64,000 bases of DNA from Brevundimonas guildfordensis (GTDB taxonomy: Bacteria > Pseudomonadota > Alphaproteobacteria > Caulobacterales > Caulobacteraceae): contig NZ_JACSQU010000001.1 of the NCBI RefSeq assembly GCF_014836405.1, positions 1 to 64,000 on the forward strand, read 5' to 3'. Of this stretch, positions 56,736 to 64,000 are shown piece by piece. Below the pieces are notes generated by a model. It did no database searches. It saw only the letters and a program-made list of their open reading frames with translations, and was not told the origin of the DNA. Both the position numbers and the translations under genes were made by a program. Every line of letters begins with the position of its first letter. Positions within the stretch are counted from its first letter, which is position 1.

Positions 56736-58019
56736 ATGGACGAGCTTAAAAAGGCGGGGCCGCCGGGTCCGCAAGGCATCATTGCTGAGCTGCTGCAGGC
56801 GAGGCGGCCGATGATCGTGATCGTGCTCGGTATGGCCGTCGGCGTCCTGCCCGTCTATTCGATCGGGGCGTTTGTCGCGCCGATCGCGGCGGAAATGTAC
56901 TGGGCCGACACCCAGGTGATCGGGTGGGCGCTCGCCCACGCTGTCGGCGCAGTGCTCGCGGCGCCGTTTATCGGGTTGCTCTCCGATCGTTTAGGGCCGC
57001 ATCGGGTCGTGATGACCGGTCTGGTGCTCTTGGCGGCGGCGTTGTTCGCCAGCGCCTTGCTGCCGCCCATTCTGCCGTTGCTTTACCTGTCCGGTTTCGC
57101 GGTTGGCGCGGCGGCGGTCAGCGTGAGCGGCATCACCCTTGGCCGGATTATAGCGGGCCTGTTCGATAAGGGGATGGCGACGGCCTTTGGCCTGATGTCG
57201 TGCGGCATCGGGCTTAGCGCCGCTCTCGGGCCCCGTCTGATGCAAGCGACGATCGACGCCGAAGGGTGGCGCCTGGCGTTTCTGGCGGCTGGCGTCGCGC
57301 CGCTGTTGGTCCTGCCGGTAGCCTGGCGTTGGCTGCGTGCTCGTCCTTCCCGGCAGGGGGCTCAGCCGGGCGTCGTCCGGGAGGAGGCGGGCCATACCTT
57401 ACGAACCGTGGTTGGGCTTCCCGTCTTCTGGGTCCTGGGGATCGGGACGGTGCTCTATGGCCTGTGCGCCGGCGGCATGGCGGTGAACCTGATACCCTAC
57501 CTGACGAGCGAAGGCGTAAGCCGGGCCGACGCCGCCACGGTTCTGGGGCTGCTGGGGCTTTCGACGATGGCCGGGCGGTTCCTGACCGGTGTGCTGATCG
57601 ACCGCTTTCAACTGAATGCAGGCCTGTTCATGACTGGGGCGCTGATCGTGCAGGCGGCGGCGTTCGCGGTGCTGGCGTTGACCTCGACGCAGTATATGGT
57701 GGTCGCCATTCTGGTCTTCGGCCTGACCATGGGGGCTGAGGCGGATTGCGTCGCTTACAGCACGGCCAAACTGTTCGGCCGGCGGGCGTTCAGCGCCATC
57801 TTTGGCGTCGTGGGCTATGCGATGCTCTACATCGGCACGGGGGTTGGTCCGGTGCTGTTCAGCGTGGTGCGCCACATGACCGACAGCTACGCATCCGCCC
57901 TCTACGTCTGGGCCGCCATCGCCGCCGCCGGCATCCCGCTGTTCCTGATCGTCAGCCGAGCGCTCGCGACGGGCCGAACGCTGGCGTCTGCTCCGCGACC
58001 TCTGATGGCGGAGGCCTGA
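56736..58019 (+). CDS. MFS transporter, probable inner-membrane uptake of the island's substrate
   Basis: The ATG at 56736 is preferred over the in-frame TTG at 56715, which falls inside the shared regulatory segment. The 427-residue product has twelve predicted membrane helices with a central loop near residues 200-215, and MFS signatures SDRLGPHRVVMTG after helix 2-3 and GRFLTGVLIDRF in the second half. It resembles monocarboxylate/oxalate-formate-type porters. Because its promoter segment is nearly identical to that of the island's TonB receptor, it is probably the matching inner-membrane carrier. It ends 16 bp before the convergent response-regulator gene. Confidence 0.9.
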   Translation: MDELKKAGPPGPQGIIAELLQARRPMIVIVLGMAVGVLPVYSIGAFVAPIAAEMYWADTQVIGWALAHAVGAVLAAPFIGLLSDRLGPHRVVMTGLVLLAAALFASALLPPILPLLYLSGFAVGAAAVSVSGITLGRIIAGLFDKGMATAFGLMSCGIGLSAALGPRLMQATIDAEGWRLAFLAAGVAPLLVLPVAWRWLRARPSRQGAQPGVVREEAGHTLRTVVGLPVFWVLGIGTVLYGLCAGGMAVNLIPYLTSEGVSRADAATVLGLLGLSTMAGRFLTGVLIDRFQLNAGLFMTGALIVQAAAFAVLALTSTQYMVVAILVFGLTMGAEADCVAYSTAKLFGRRAFSAIFGVVGYAMLYIGTGVGPVLFSVVRHMTDSYASALYVWAAIAAAGIPLFLIVSRALATGRTLASAPRPLMAEA

Positions 58020-58035
58020 AGAGAGGACGCGAGGC

Positions 58036-59370
58036 TTAGCGGTAATCGGCTGGGTCGATGTTGAGGCGCTTGAACTTCCCGTAAAGCGTCTTTCGAGGCG
58101 TCGCGAGGCGGGCGATGACCTCGGAGACGTTGCCATGAGCGGCTTCCAAAGCCTCGCGGATCACGGCCGCTTCGAAGGCGTCCACCCGGTCTGTGAGGCT
58201 TTGAGGGGACCGGGACGCGGGGGCGTCGTCGTCAGGGGCATCGACCAGGGTGCTGAGCGCGAAATTGCGCAGCTCCCGTACATTGCCGGGCCAGCTGTGC
58301 TCCATGAGATGCCGGCGAATGCGGTCCGACACGGTGAATGCGTCTTTGTCAGACGGCCGCTTTCGGTCTGCCAAGAAGTGCGCGAAGAGCGGAAGGATGT
58401 CCTCTCGCCGCTCGCGCAATGGAGGCATCCGCAGGCGCACGACGTTCAGCCGATAGAAAAGGTCGGGACGAAAAGCCCCCTCGCTCGCAGCGCTTTCCAG
58501 ATCCCGTTTCGAGGCCGCGATCACCCGGATATCAATAGGGTAGGGCTCGCCGCCCGGTGTCAGGGTACGTTCTTCGAGGACCCGCAGCAGCTTGACCTGC
58601 ACCGCAGGGCTCATGCTGTCGATTTCATCAAGGAACAGGGTGCCCTTGTCCGCAGCCTCGATCCGGCCGACCTGGGCGCTTCGTCGATACCCTGAGCCAT
58701 CCAGCGTCTGACCGAACAGTTCGACTTCGGCGAAATGATCGGGGATGGCGCCGCAGTTGACGGGCACGAAGCTCCGGCCGCGTCGCTTGCTGAGTCGATG
58801 CAGGGTCAGAGCCGCCAACTCCTTGCCCGTGCCGGTCTCGCCTTCCACCAGAACATCCAGGTCCGATGCCGCGATCCGGGCGATGGACTCCCGCAGGGCG
58901 ATCATGGCCGGACTTTCTCCGATCAGCAGGGTGTTGGCGTGGGCGGCGGCTTCGGTTGCCGCGCGCAGAGCTCGGTGCGCTAGGGCTCGGGTTCGATAGT
59001 CCTGCGCCTGATTCACGGCGTTGATCAGCCGCTCCATGGCGAAGGGTTTCGTCAGAAAATCGAAGGCGCCGTCCTGCAGCGCCTGAACCGCCATCGGGAC
59101 ATCCGCATGCCCGCTGATCAGAATGACTGGTATCTGCGGATCCAGGGCGCGAATGCGCGAAAACAGCTCAAGTCCGTCCATTCCGGGCATGCGGATGTCG
59201 GAGATCACCACGCCGCGGAACTGAGGGGTCAGGCCGGCCAAAGCCTGGGCGGCGTCTGGCAGAGCCTGGACAGCGATGCCTTCAAGGTCCAGCGCATCGA
59301 CAAGCGCCCGCCGCAACTCGGCGTCGTCTTCGATGAAAAGGACTGAGGGAGGCGTTTCCAGAGTCGTCAT
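58036..59370 (-). CDS. DctD-like NtrC-family response regulator lacking GAFTGA
   Basis: The 444-residue product has a receiver (about 8-120, IEDDAE, phosphoacceptor in VVISDIRMPGMDG, Lys in TKPF), an AAA+ domain (about 150-375, Walker A GETGTGKE, Walker B GTLFLDEID, R-finger region FRPDLFYRLNVVRL) and a C-terminal Fis-type helix-turn-helix (NVSEVIARLATPRKTLYGKF). After ELFG, where sigma54 activators have GAFTGA, it reads QTLDGSGYRRSAQVGRIE, so the sigma54-contacting loop is absent or altered. It may act without sigma54. It overlaps its sensor kinase by 4 bp; the likely target is the KgtP-like gene. Confidence 0.88.
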   Translation of the reverse strand: MTTLETPPSVLFIEDDAELRRALVDALDLEGIAVQALPDAAQALAGLTPQFRGVVISDIRMPGMDGLELFSRIRALDPQIPVILISGHADVPMAVQALQDGAFDFLTKPFAMERLINAVNQAQDYRTRALAHRALRAATEAAAHANTLLIGESPAMIALRESIARIAASDLDVLVEGETGTGKELAALTLHRLSKRRGRSFVPVNCGAIPDHFAEVELFGQTLDGSGYRRSAQVGRIEAADKGTLFLDEIDSMSPAVQVKLLRVLEERTLTPGGEPYPIDIRVIAASKRDLESAASEGAFRPDLFYRLNVVRLRMPPLRERREDILPLFAHFLADRKRPSDKDAFTVSDRIRRHLMEHSWPGNVRELRNFALSTLVDAPDDDAPASRSPQSLTDRVDAFEAAVIREALEAAHGNVSEVIARLATPRKTLYGKFKRLNIDPADYR

Positions 59371-61178
59371 GCGCGTCTCAATCGAACACAGAATGCTGCG
59401 CCGCCCAAGGGCGAAGCAACGAGAGAAAGCGAGCCGCCGAACTCCCGCGCGATGTCGCGGGCGATGCCGAGGCCGAGGCCCAGGCCGGTCGGCTTGCTGG
59501 TGACGAACGGGGTAAACAGCGACCCCGCGAGGTCCGGCGCGATGCCCGGACCGTTGTCGGCGATGCTAATGGCGATGTCATCGTCGCCTACTTCCAGCAG
59601 GACGGCGATGTTCGGGGCCGGTCGACCCTCGAGGGCGTCGGCGGCGTTTTGGATCAGGTTGATGAAGATCTGCTCCAGTCGCATCTTGTCGGCGCTGACG
59701 CGCAGAGTCTGCGTGGGCGGAGTCCAGTCCAGGCGGATGCCGGCGGTCCGCAAGCGGTCGCCGATGAGAAGCAGGGCGCCATCCAACGCCTCGTTCAGGC
59801 TCACCTCGTCCACAAGCGGCGTTCGCTTGCGGGAGAAGGAGCGGAGTTCTGTCGTGATCCGGGCGACTCGGTCGGTCAAGCTGACGATGGACGACAGGTC
59901 GTCCTGCACCTTGGCGATGGAACCGCGCTGCAGATATCGCACGCCGTTTTCAGCGAAGGCGCGGATCGCGGCGATCGGCTGGTTAATCTCGTGGGCGACC
60001 CCAGCCGTCACTTGGCCAATAAGGCCAAGCCGGTTGGCCTGAGTCAGTTCTTCGCTGGCGGCGCGCCACCGACGGTCGGCCTCTAGACGCCCTTGTGATT
60101 CCTCGCGCAGGCGTCGATTGGCGTCGCGCAACTCGCTGGTGCGGGCGTCGACTTCCTCCTCCAGGGCCTGACGGGCGCGAACCTGGGCCAGGCGGCCCAT
60201 GTGAATGCGCCAATAGGCGGCGAAGACCATGAGCGCGGCGGCCAGGATGGCGAAAACGACCAGACGCGCCTGCAGGCTGGCGCTTCTGTACGCGGGCTCC
60301 AGAGACGCCACGTGCAACAGGGATGCGCCGTCGATGGCTGAAGCCGTCCTCGCTTGGCGAAACCGGCCTTGGGCGTCAGCCATGCTGAGGTCTCCCTCAT
60401 CGTTCTGCTGGAACCTGAGCGGCGACAGCGGCAGGGAGGCGAACTGAAGGGCGCTGCGGATGCCCTGATGGTCTTCGGGCGTGAGCGGACGAGTGGCGCG
60501 AAACCGCCACGGGTCGTGGTCTGTGATGATGACGACGCCGCGAGGGTCGACGACCAGGGTATGCTCGGTCGTTCCACTCCACTGCGCCTCCAGATCGGCG
60601 AAATCGATCTTGACGACAATGACGCCCAGGGTTCGAGCGCCGTCGTCGATCCTGCGGGCGATGAAGAAACCTGGACGCCCTGTGACCGAGCCGACCGCAA
60701 AGAGTTCGGCTTCGCCATTGGCCATGGCGTTGAGGAAATACGGGCGATAGCTGAAATTCTGTCCGACGAAGCTTCCGGGCTCGTTCCAGTTGTTCGCCGC
60801 CAATGTCAGGCCGTTCGGCGCGATGACATAGATGGCCGCGGCGTCGGTCCGTTCCGCCAGCAGCTCCAGTTTTCCGTTCAGTCGCGCCACTGGCTCGGGG
60901 CGGGCGTCGCTGAGCACCGCGTGGACGTCGGGGTATTCGCTCAGAACCAGGGGAAGGAGGCGGAATTTCTGGAGCGCCCCGGCCAGCTGACGCGCACGCT
61001 TGTCCGCCTGCTCTGCCGCGGCGGCGTCTGTCGCCAATCGGGCCTGACGCGCCGCCCAATAAGCGCCGCTCCAGACCGCCAGTCCGCACCCCAGCAGCAG
61101 GCCGATCGCCATCAGCGTCAACATGCGGTGGCGCGGCTGCAGGGCGTTTTGCACGGAACTGTGTGGTTTGCGGGACAA
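59367..61178 (-). CDS. DctB-like sensor histidine kinase
   Basis: The 603-residue product starts with TTG at 61178; an in-frame ATG at 61124 is a possible alternative. It has TM1 (LMAIGLLLGCGLAVWSGAYW), a periplasmic double-Cache domain with the dicarboxylate-type motif SFVGQNFSYRPYFLNAMANG and GRPGFFIARRI, TM2 near residue 310 (LVVFAILAAALMVFAAYW), a coiled-coil linker, the phosphoacceptor His in GVAHEINQPIAAIRAFAE, and an ATPase domain (NLIQNAADAL, ISIADNGPGI, GLGLGLGIARDIA). The Cache motif is that of DctB, which binds C4-dicarboxylates; here the ligand may be 2-oxoglutarate or a related acid, given the neighbouring permease. Confidence 0.9.
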   Translation of the reverse strand: MSRKPHSSVQNALQPRHRMLTLMAIGLLLGCGLAVWSGAYWAARQARLATDAAAAEQADKRARQLAGALQKFRLLPLVLSEYPDVHAVLSDARPEPVARLNGKLELLAERTDAAAIYVIAPNGLTLAANNWNEPGSFVGQNFSYRPYFLNAMANGEAELFAVGSVTGRPGFFIARRIDDGARTLGVIVVKIDFADLEAQWSGTTEHTLVVDPRGVVIITDHDPWRFRATRPLTPEDHQGIRSALQFASLPLSPLRFQQNDEGDLSMADAQGRFRQARTASAIDGASLLHVASLEPAYRSASLQARLVVFAILAAALMVFAAYWRIHMGRLAQVRARQALEEEVDARTSELRDANRRLREESQGRLEADRRWRAASEELTQANRLGLIGQVTAGVAHEINQPIAAIRAFAENGVRYLQRGSIAKVQDDLSSIVSLTDRVARITTELRSFSRKRTPLVDEVSLNEALDGALLLIGDRLRTAGIRLDWTPPTQTLRVSADKMRLEQIFINLIQNAADALEGRPAPNIAVLLEVGDDDIAISIADNGPGIAPDLAGSLFTPFVTSKPTGLGLGLGIARDIAREFGGSLSLVASPLGGAAFCVRLRRA

Positions 61179-61432
61179 GTGGCGGTCTCACGTGGGCGCT
61201 TTTCGGCACGGCCGAGCGGCGCAGAATCGGGGCTAGGTAGGCATTAAAGCTAAGAAAAACATCGTGTTGTGAAGTATTTGTGAGGCCGCGTTGCCGCGCC
61301 GATCGTCCCCATGACTATCATTCTTCATCAAGCCGTCGCAGAGCGGTTTAGGGGTTTGGGGGAGCGGTATGCCAGATTTGATGAGCCGGGATCATTTCGA
61401 TTGCAAGAATAGATTCTCCCGGAGCTAGTGAT

Positions 61433-62716
61433 ATGTCTTCAATGACTAACGCGCGCCGCCTAAAAAACATTATAGGTGGCTCGACGGGCAATCTAGTCGA
61501 GTGGTTTGACTGGTACGCCTATGCAGCGTTCGCGCTTTATTTTGCGCCTGTGTTTTTCCCGAGCGATGATGGAACAGCCCAACTCCTAGGCGCCGCGGCC
61601 GTCTTTGCGGTGGGTTTCTTGATGCGGCCCATCGGCGCCTGGATCATGGGGGTCTACGCTGACAGGCGAGGCCGCAAGGCCGGCCTGACCTTGTCGGTCA
61701 CCCTGATGTGCGCCGGATCCTTGCTGATCGGCTGCACCCCGGGCTACGCGCAGATCGGCATCGCCGCGCCGGCTCTGCTGCTGGTCGCTCGACTGCTGCA
61801 GGGCATCAGCGTCGGCGGGGAATATGGCTCTTCAGCCACCTACCTGTCCGAGATGGCGACGGCGAAGAACCGCGGCTTCTGGTCCAGTTTCCAGTATGTG
61901 ACCCTGATCTCGGGCCAGCTTTTGGCTTTGCTGTTGCTCATCGTGCTGCAGGCGGTGATGACGGATGAGGCTCTGAGCGCCTGGGGTTGGCGCATTCCCT
62001 TCTTTGTCGGGGCGGCTCTGGCCGTCGTCGTGTTCTGGTTGCGCCGGGGTCTGGATGAGACCAACGCCTTCAAGGCGGAAGATACCCGCGCTGCGCCGAA
62101 ATCCAGCGCCATGCTGCTGATTCTCAAGCATCCGAAAGAAGCGCTTCTGGTGATGGGGCTGACGGCTGGGGGCACGCTCGCCTTCTATACGTACACGACC
62201 TATCTGCAGAAATTCCTGGTCAACACTTCGGGCTTTTCCAAGGACGCAGCCACCCAGATCAGCGCTGCGGCCCTCCTGGTCTTCATGCTGTTGCAGCCAG
62301 TTGTCGGGGCCCTGTCGGACCGGATCGGCCGGCGTCCGGTGATGATCGCCTTCGGGGTCATGGGGGTGCTCTTCACGGTGCCGATCATGTCGGCTCTGGC
62401 CACGGTGAACAGCGCGCCGGCAGCCTTCGCCCTGGCTCTTGCGGCGCTAGTGATCGTGTCCGGCTACACCGCCATCAACGCCGTGGTGAAGGCCGAACTG
62501 TTCCCCGCGCATGTGCGTGCCTTGGGCGTGGCTCTGCCCTACGCCATCGCCAACGCCCTGTTCGGCGGTACGGCCGAGTACGCCGCCTTGTGGTTCAAGT
62601 CTCAGAATAACGAGAGCGCCTACTTTTGGTACGTGACGGTCATGATCGGTCTATCGCTCATCGTTTTTGTTTTCATGAGAGATACTAAACATACGAGCAT
62701 GATTACTCACGATTGA
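61433..62716 (+). CDS. kgtP: 2-oxoglutarate/proton symporter, KgtP-like (MHS family)
   Basis: The 427-residue product aligns by eye with E. coli KgtP along most of its length: GNLVEWFDWYAYAAFALYFAP, GFLMRPIGAWIMG, LLQGISVGGEYGSSATYLSEM, SFQYVTLISGQLLALLLL, WGWRIPF and VRALGVALPYAIANALFGG. Twelve membrane helices are expected. It imports 2-oxoglutarate, or a similar dicarboxylate, with protons. It is divergent from the DctB/DctD-like pair, which probably induces it. GGAG precedes the ATG. No island-type operator lies in the 254-bp gap, so it belongs to a separate unit. Confidence 0.9.
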   Translation: MSSMTNARRLKNIIGGSTGNLVEWFDWYAYAAFALYFAPVFFPSDDGTAQLLGAAAVFAVGFLMRPIGAWIMGVYADRRGRKAGLTLSVTLMCAGSLLIGCTPGYAQIGIAAPALLLVARLLQGISVGGEYGSSATYLSEMATAKNRGFWSSFQYVTLISGQLLALLLLIVLQAVMTDEALSAWGWRIPFFVGAALAVVVFWLRRGLDETNAFKAEDTRAAPKSSAMLLILKHPKEALLVMGLTAGGTLAFYTYTTYLQKFLVNTSGFSKDAATQISAAALLVFMLLQPVVGALSDRIGRRPVMIAFGVMGVLFTVPIMSALATVNSAPAAFALALAALVIVSGYTAINAVVKAELFPAHVRALGVALPYAIANALFGGTAEYAALWFKSQNNESAYFWYVTVMIGLSLIVFVFMRDTKHTSMITHD

Positions 62717-62801
62717 AATCAGTATTGACGAGCGTAATCACAAAAACCCGGCTGCGCAGCGAGGGGCTGTAACGCAAGTTCGGAGTGGGAGGGACTGAGC
62801 G

Positions 62802-64000
62802 ATGATTAGGGATTTCAGTGAAGTTGGCTTGAAAGCGGCGAGCCTGGCGTCAGCCAGTCTGCTCAGCCTGACGGCGGGGGCGGCGTTCGCGCAGGATCGA
62901 GCGCAGCCTGAAACCGCCGAGGCCGCGCGGGTGGACGATATCATCGTCACCGGCGTGCGCGGAGCGCCGCGTACGGCGATCGAGAGCCCGACGCCCATCG
63001 ACGTGTTCAACGCCGAGCAGTTGCAGCAGGGGGCCCAGACCGGCGTGTTCGAGTCGGTGCGTTACCTGGTGCCGTCCTTCAACCTGCCGGCGCGGTCGGG
63101 CGGCGGCAGCTCCACGGTCATCGCTACCGGAGCGCTGCGGGGCCTGAATCCGGATCAGACGCTGGTGCTGGTCAATGGGAAGCGTCGTCACCGCACGGCG
63201 CTGATCAACTCGGTTTCGACGCTCTACAACGGCTCGGTCGGGGTCGACCTGAACATGATCCCGTCCAGCGCCATCGCTCGCGTCGAGGTGCTGCGCGACG
63301 GGGCCGCCGCCCAGTACGGCTCGGACGCCGTGGCCGGCGTCATCAACGTCATGCTGAACTCCAGCGCCCAGGGCGGCAGCATTTCGGTGGCTCATGGCCG
63401 CAACTTCGATCGCAATGACGGCCGCTATGTGAACCTGGACGCTAACCTCGGTCTGGCGCTGGGCGAGGACGGCTTCCTGAACCTGTCGTACAGCTTCATG
63501 GATCGCGGCGCGTCGAACCGGGCGGAGCGCATCGCCGATTCCGTGCGCCTGTATCCGCTGTTGCCCAACGGTTCGCGCGACCCGCGCGAAGCGGTCATCG
63601 ACCGGATGGTGACGACCAACTACGGCACCATGCCTCAGGTCTCCAATGTTTTCGGGGCGAACGCGGCCTATACGGTCAGCAACGAACTCGAGCTCTACGC
63701 CTTCGGCACCTATGGTCAGCGCAAGTCCGACCTGAGCTGGACGTGGCGGCCGCCGACGGACATCACCGTCTTGCCCGAGATCGCGCCGGACGGCCTGCGC
63801 ACCCTGACGGTCATCAAGGACAAGGACTATGAGGCGGTCGCCGGTGCGCGGGGCGCGCTGGGCGGCTGGGATTGGGACCTATCGACGGGCTACGGCACGA
63901 ACGTTTCGGACTGGGAGAACTACAGCCTGAACGCCAGTCTGGGGCCGAGCAGTCCGCGCCATTTCTACATCGGACAGCTGGCTTCGGCCGAGTGGGTCAA
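62802..64000 (+). CDS. TonB-dependent receptor, 3' end beyond the window
   Basis: The frame stays open from the ATG at 62802 (GGGAGGG upstream) to the window end, about 399 residues. It starts with a signal peptide (MIRDFSEVGLKAASLASASL, cleavage near AAFAQ), then VDDIIVTGVRGAPRTAIESP and a plug domain with LVLVNGKRRHRTALINS and EVLRDGAAAQYGSDAVAGVIN. The plug resembles receptors for oligosaccharides or small organic ligands in Caulobacterales. It follows the kgtP-like gene by 85 bp without a visible terminator, so joint transcription under the DctB/DctD-like system is possible. Confidence 0.92.
   Translation, partial: MIRDFSEVGLKAASLASASLLSLTAGAAFAQDRAQPETAEAARVDDIIVTGVRGAPRTAIESPTPIDVFNAEQLQQGAQTGVFESVRYLVPSFNLPARSGGGSSTVIATGALRGLNPDQTLVLVNGKRRHRTALINSVSTLYNGSVGVDLNMIPSSAIARVEVLRDGAAAQYGSDAVAGVINVMLNSSAQGGSISVAHGRNFDRNDGRYVNLDANLGLALGEDGFLNLSYSFMDRGASNRAERIADSVRLYPLLPNGSRDPREAVIDRMVTTNYGTMPQVSNVFGANAAYTVSNELELYAFGTYGQRKSDLSWTWRPPTDITVLPEIAPDGLRTLTVIKDKDYEAVAGARGALGGWDWDLSTGYGTNVSDWENYSLNASLGPSSPRHFYIGQLASAEWV

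Noticed and set aside
61358..61372. Possible sigma54 promoter before the kgtP-like gene
   Set aside because: Only the GG and GC dinucleotides at the right spacing fit; the rest of TGGCAC-N5-TTGC does not. The neighbouring regulator also lacks GAFTGA.

Overview
The window is GC-rich DNA from an alphaproteobacterium. The density of TonB-dependent receptors (four), the receptor/S9-peptidase pair, the TIGR01782-style receptor and the fMet tRNA type suggest Caulobacterales (Brevundimonas-like) or a sphingomonad. This placement is an inference from protein style; no rRNA or species marker is present.

Layout. (1) 1-72: 3' part of an initiator tRNA, followed by about 970 bp of degenerate-looking DNA with no gene I can support. 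(2) 1.1-6.4 kb: a TonB receptor divergent from a secreted S9 prolyl-oligopeptidase-type peptidase. (3) 6.8-12.5 kb: a TonB receptor followed by a secreted metallophosphatase and a PhoA-type alkaline phosphatase, a phosphoester-scavenging unit. (4) 12.7-58.0 kb: a catabolic island of about 34 genes. (5) 58.0-62.7 kb: a DctB/DctD-like two-component system divergent from a KgtP-like 2-oxoglutarate permease. (6) 62.8 kb to the end: the start of a fourth TonB receptor, cut by the window edge.

The island is the main interest. It encodes entry across the outer membrane (TonB receptor) and inner membrane (MFS). Oxygenation is by a P450cam-family P450 with its own [2Fe-2S] ferredoxin and FAD ferredoxin reductase, and by a Rieske oxygenase. 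Alcohol and aldehyde oxidation can be done by a GMC oxidoreductase, SDRs and an aldehyde dehydrogenase. CoA activation is by an AMP-forming and an ADP-forming ligase. An alpha-methylacyl-CoA racemase, six acyl-CoA dehydrogenases, several crotonases, a FadB-like protein and thiolases complete a beta-oxidation scheme. Two thiolase-fold proteins lack the nucleophilic cysteine and look like retro-aldolases: one is paired with a DUF35 protein, the other is fused to an enoyl-CoA hydratase. Two acyl-CoA dehydrogenases lack the helix-G glutamate and pair with glutamate-bearing partners, as in the alpha2beta2 enzymes of steroid degradation. A kinase/dehydrogenase pair resembles ACAD10/11 or LvaA/LvaC for 4-hydroxyacyl-CoA. 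Together these suggest degradation of a bulky, methyl-branched, cyclic isoprenoid (terpenoid, norisoprenoid or steroid). The exact substrate cannot be read from the sequence.

The strongest unlisted signal is a 16-bp inverted repeat, consensus TTAATC-N4-GATTAA. I find it 13 times between 12.66 and 56.71 kb, only in intergenic gaps, at nearly every promoter region of the island and not elsewhere in the window as far as I could see by eye. It defines a regulon, most likely of one of the two TetR proteins encoded inside it (best candidate 21349-22056).
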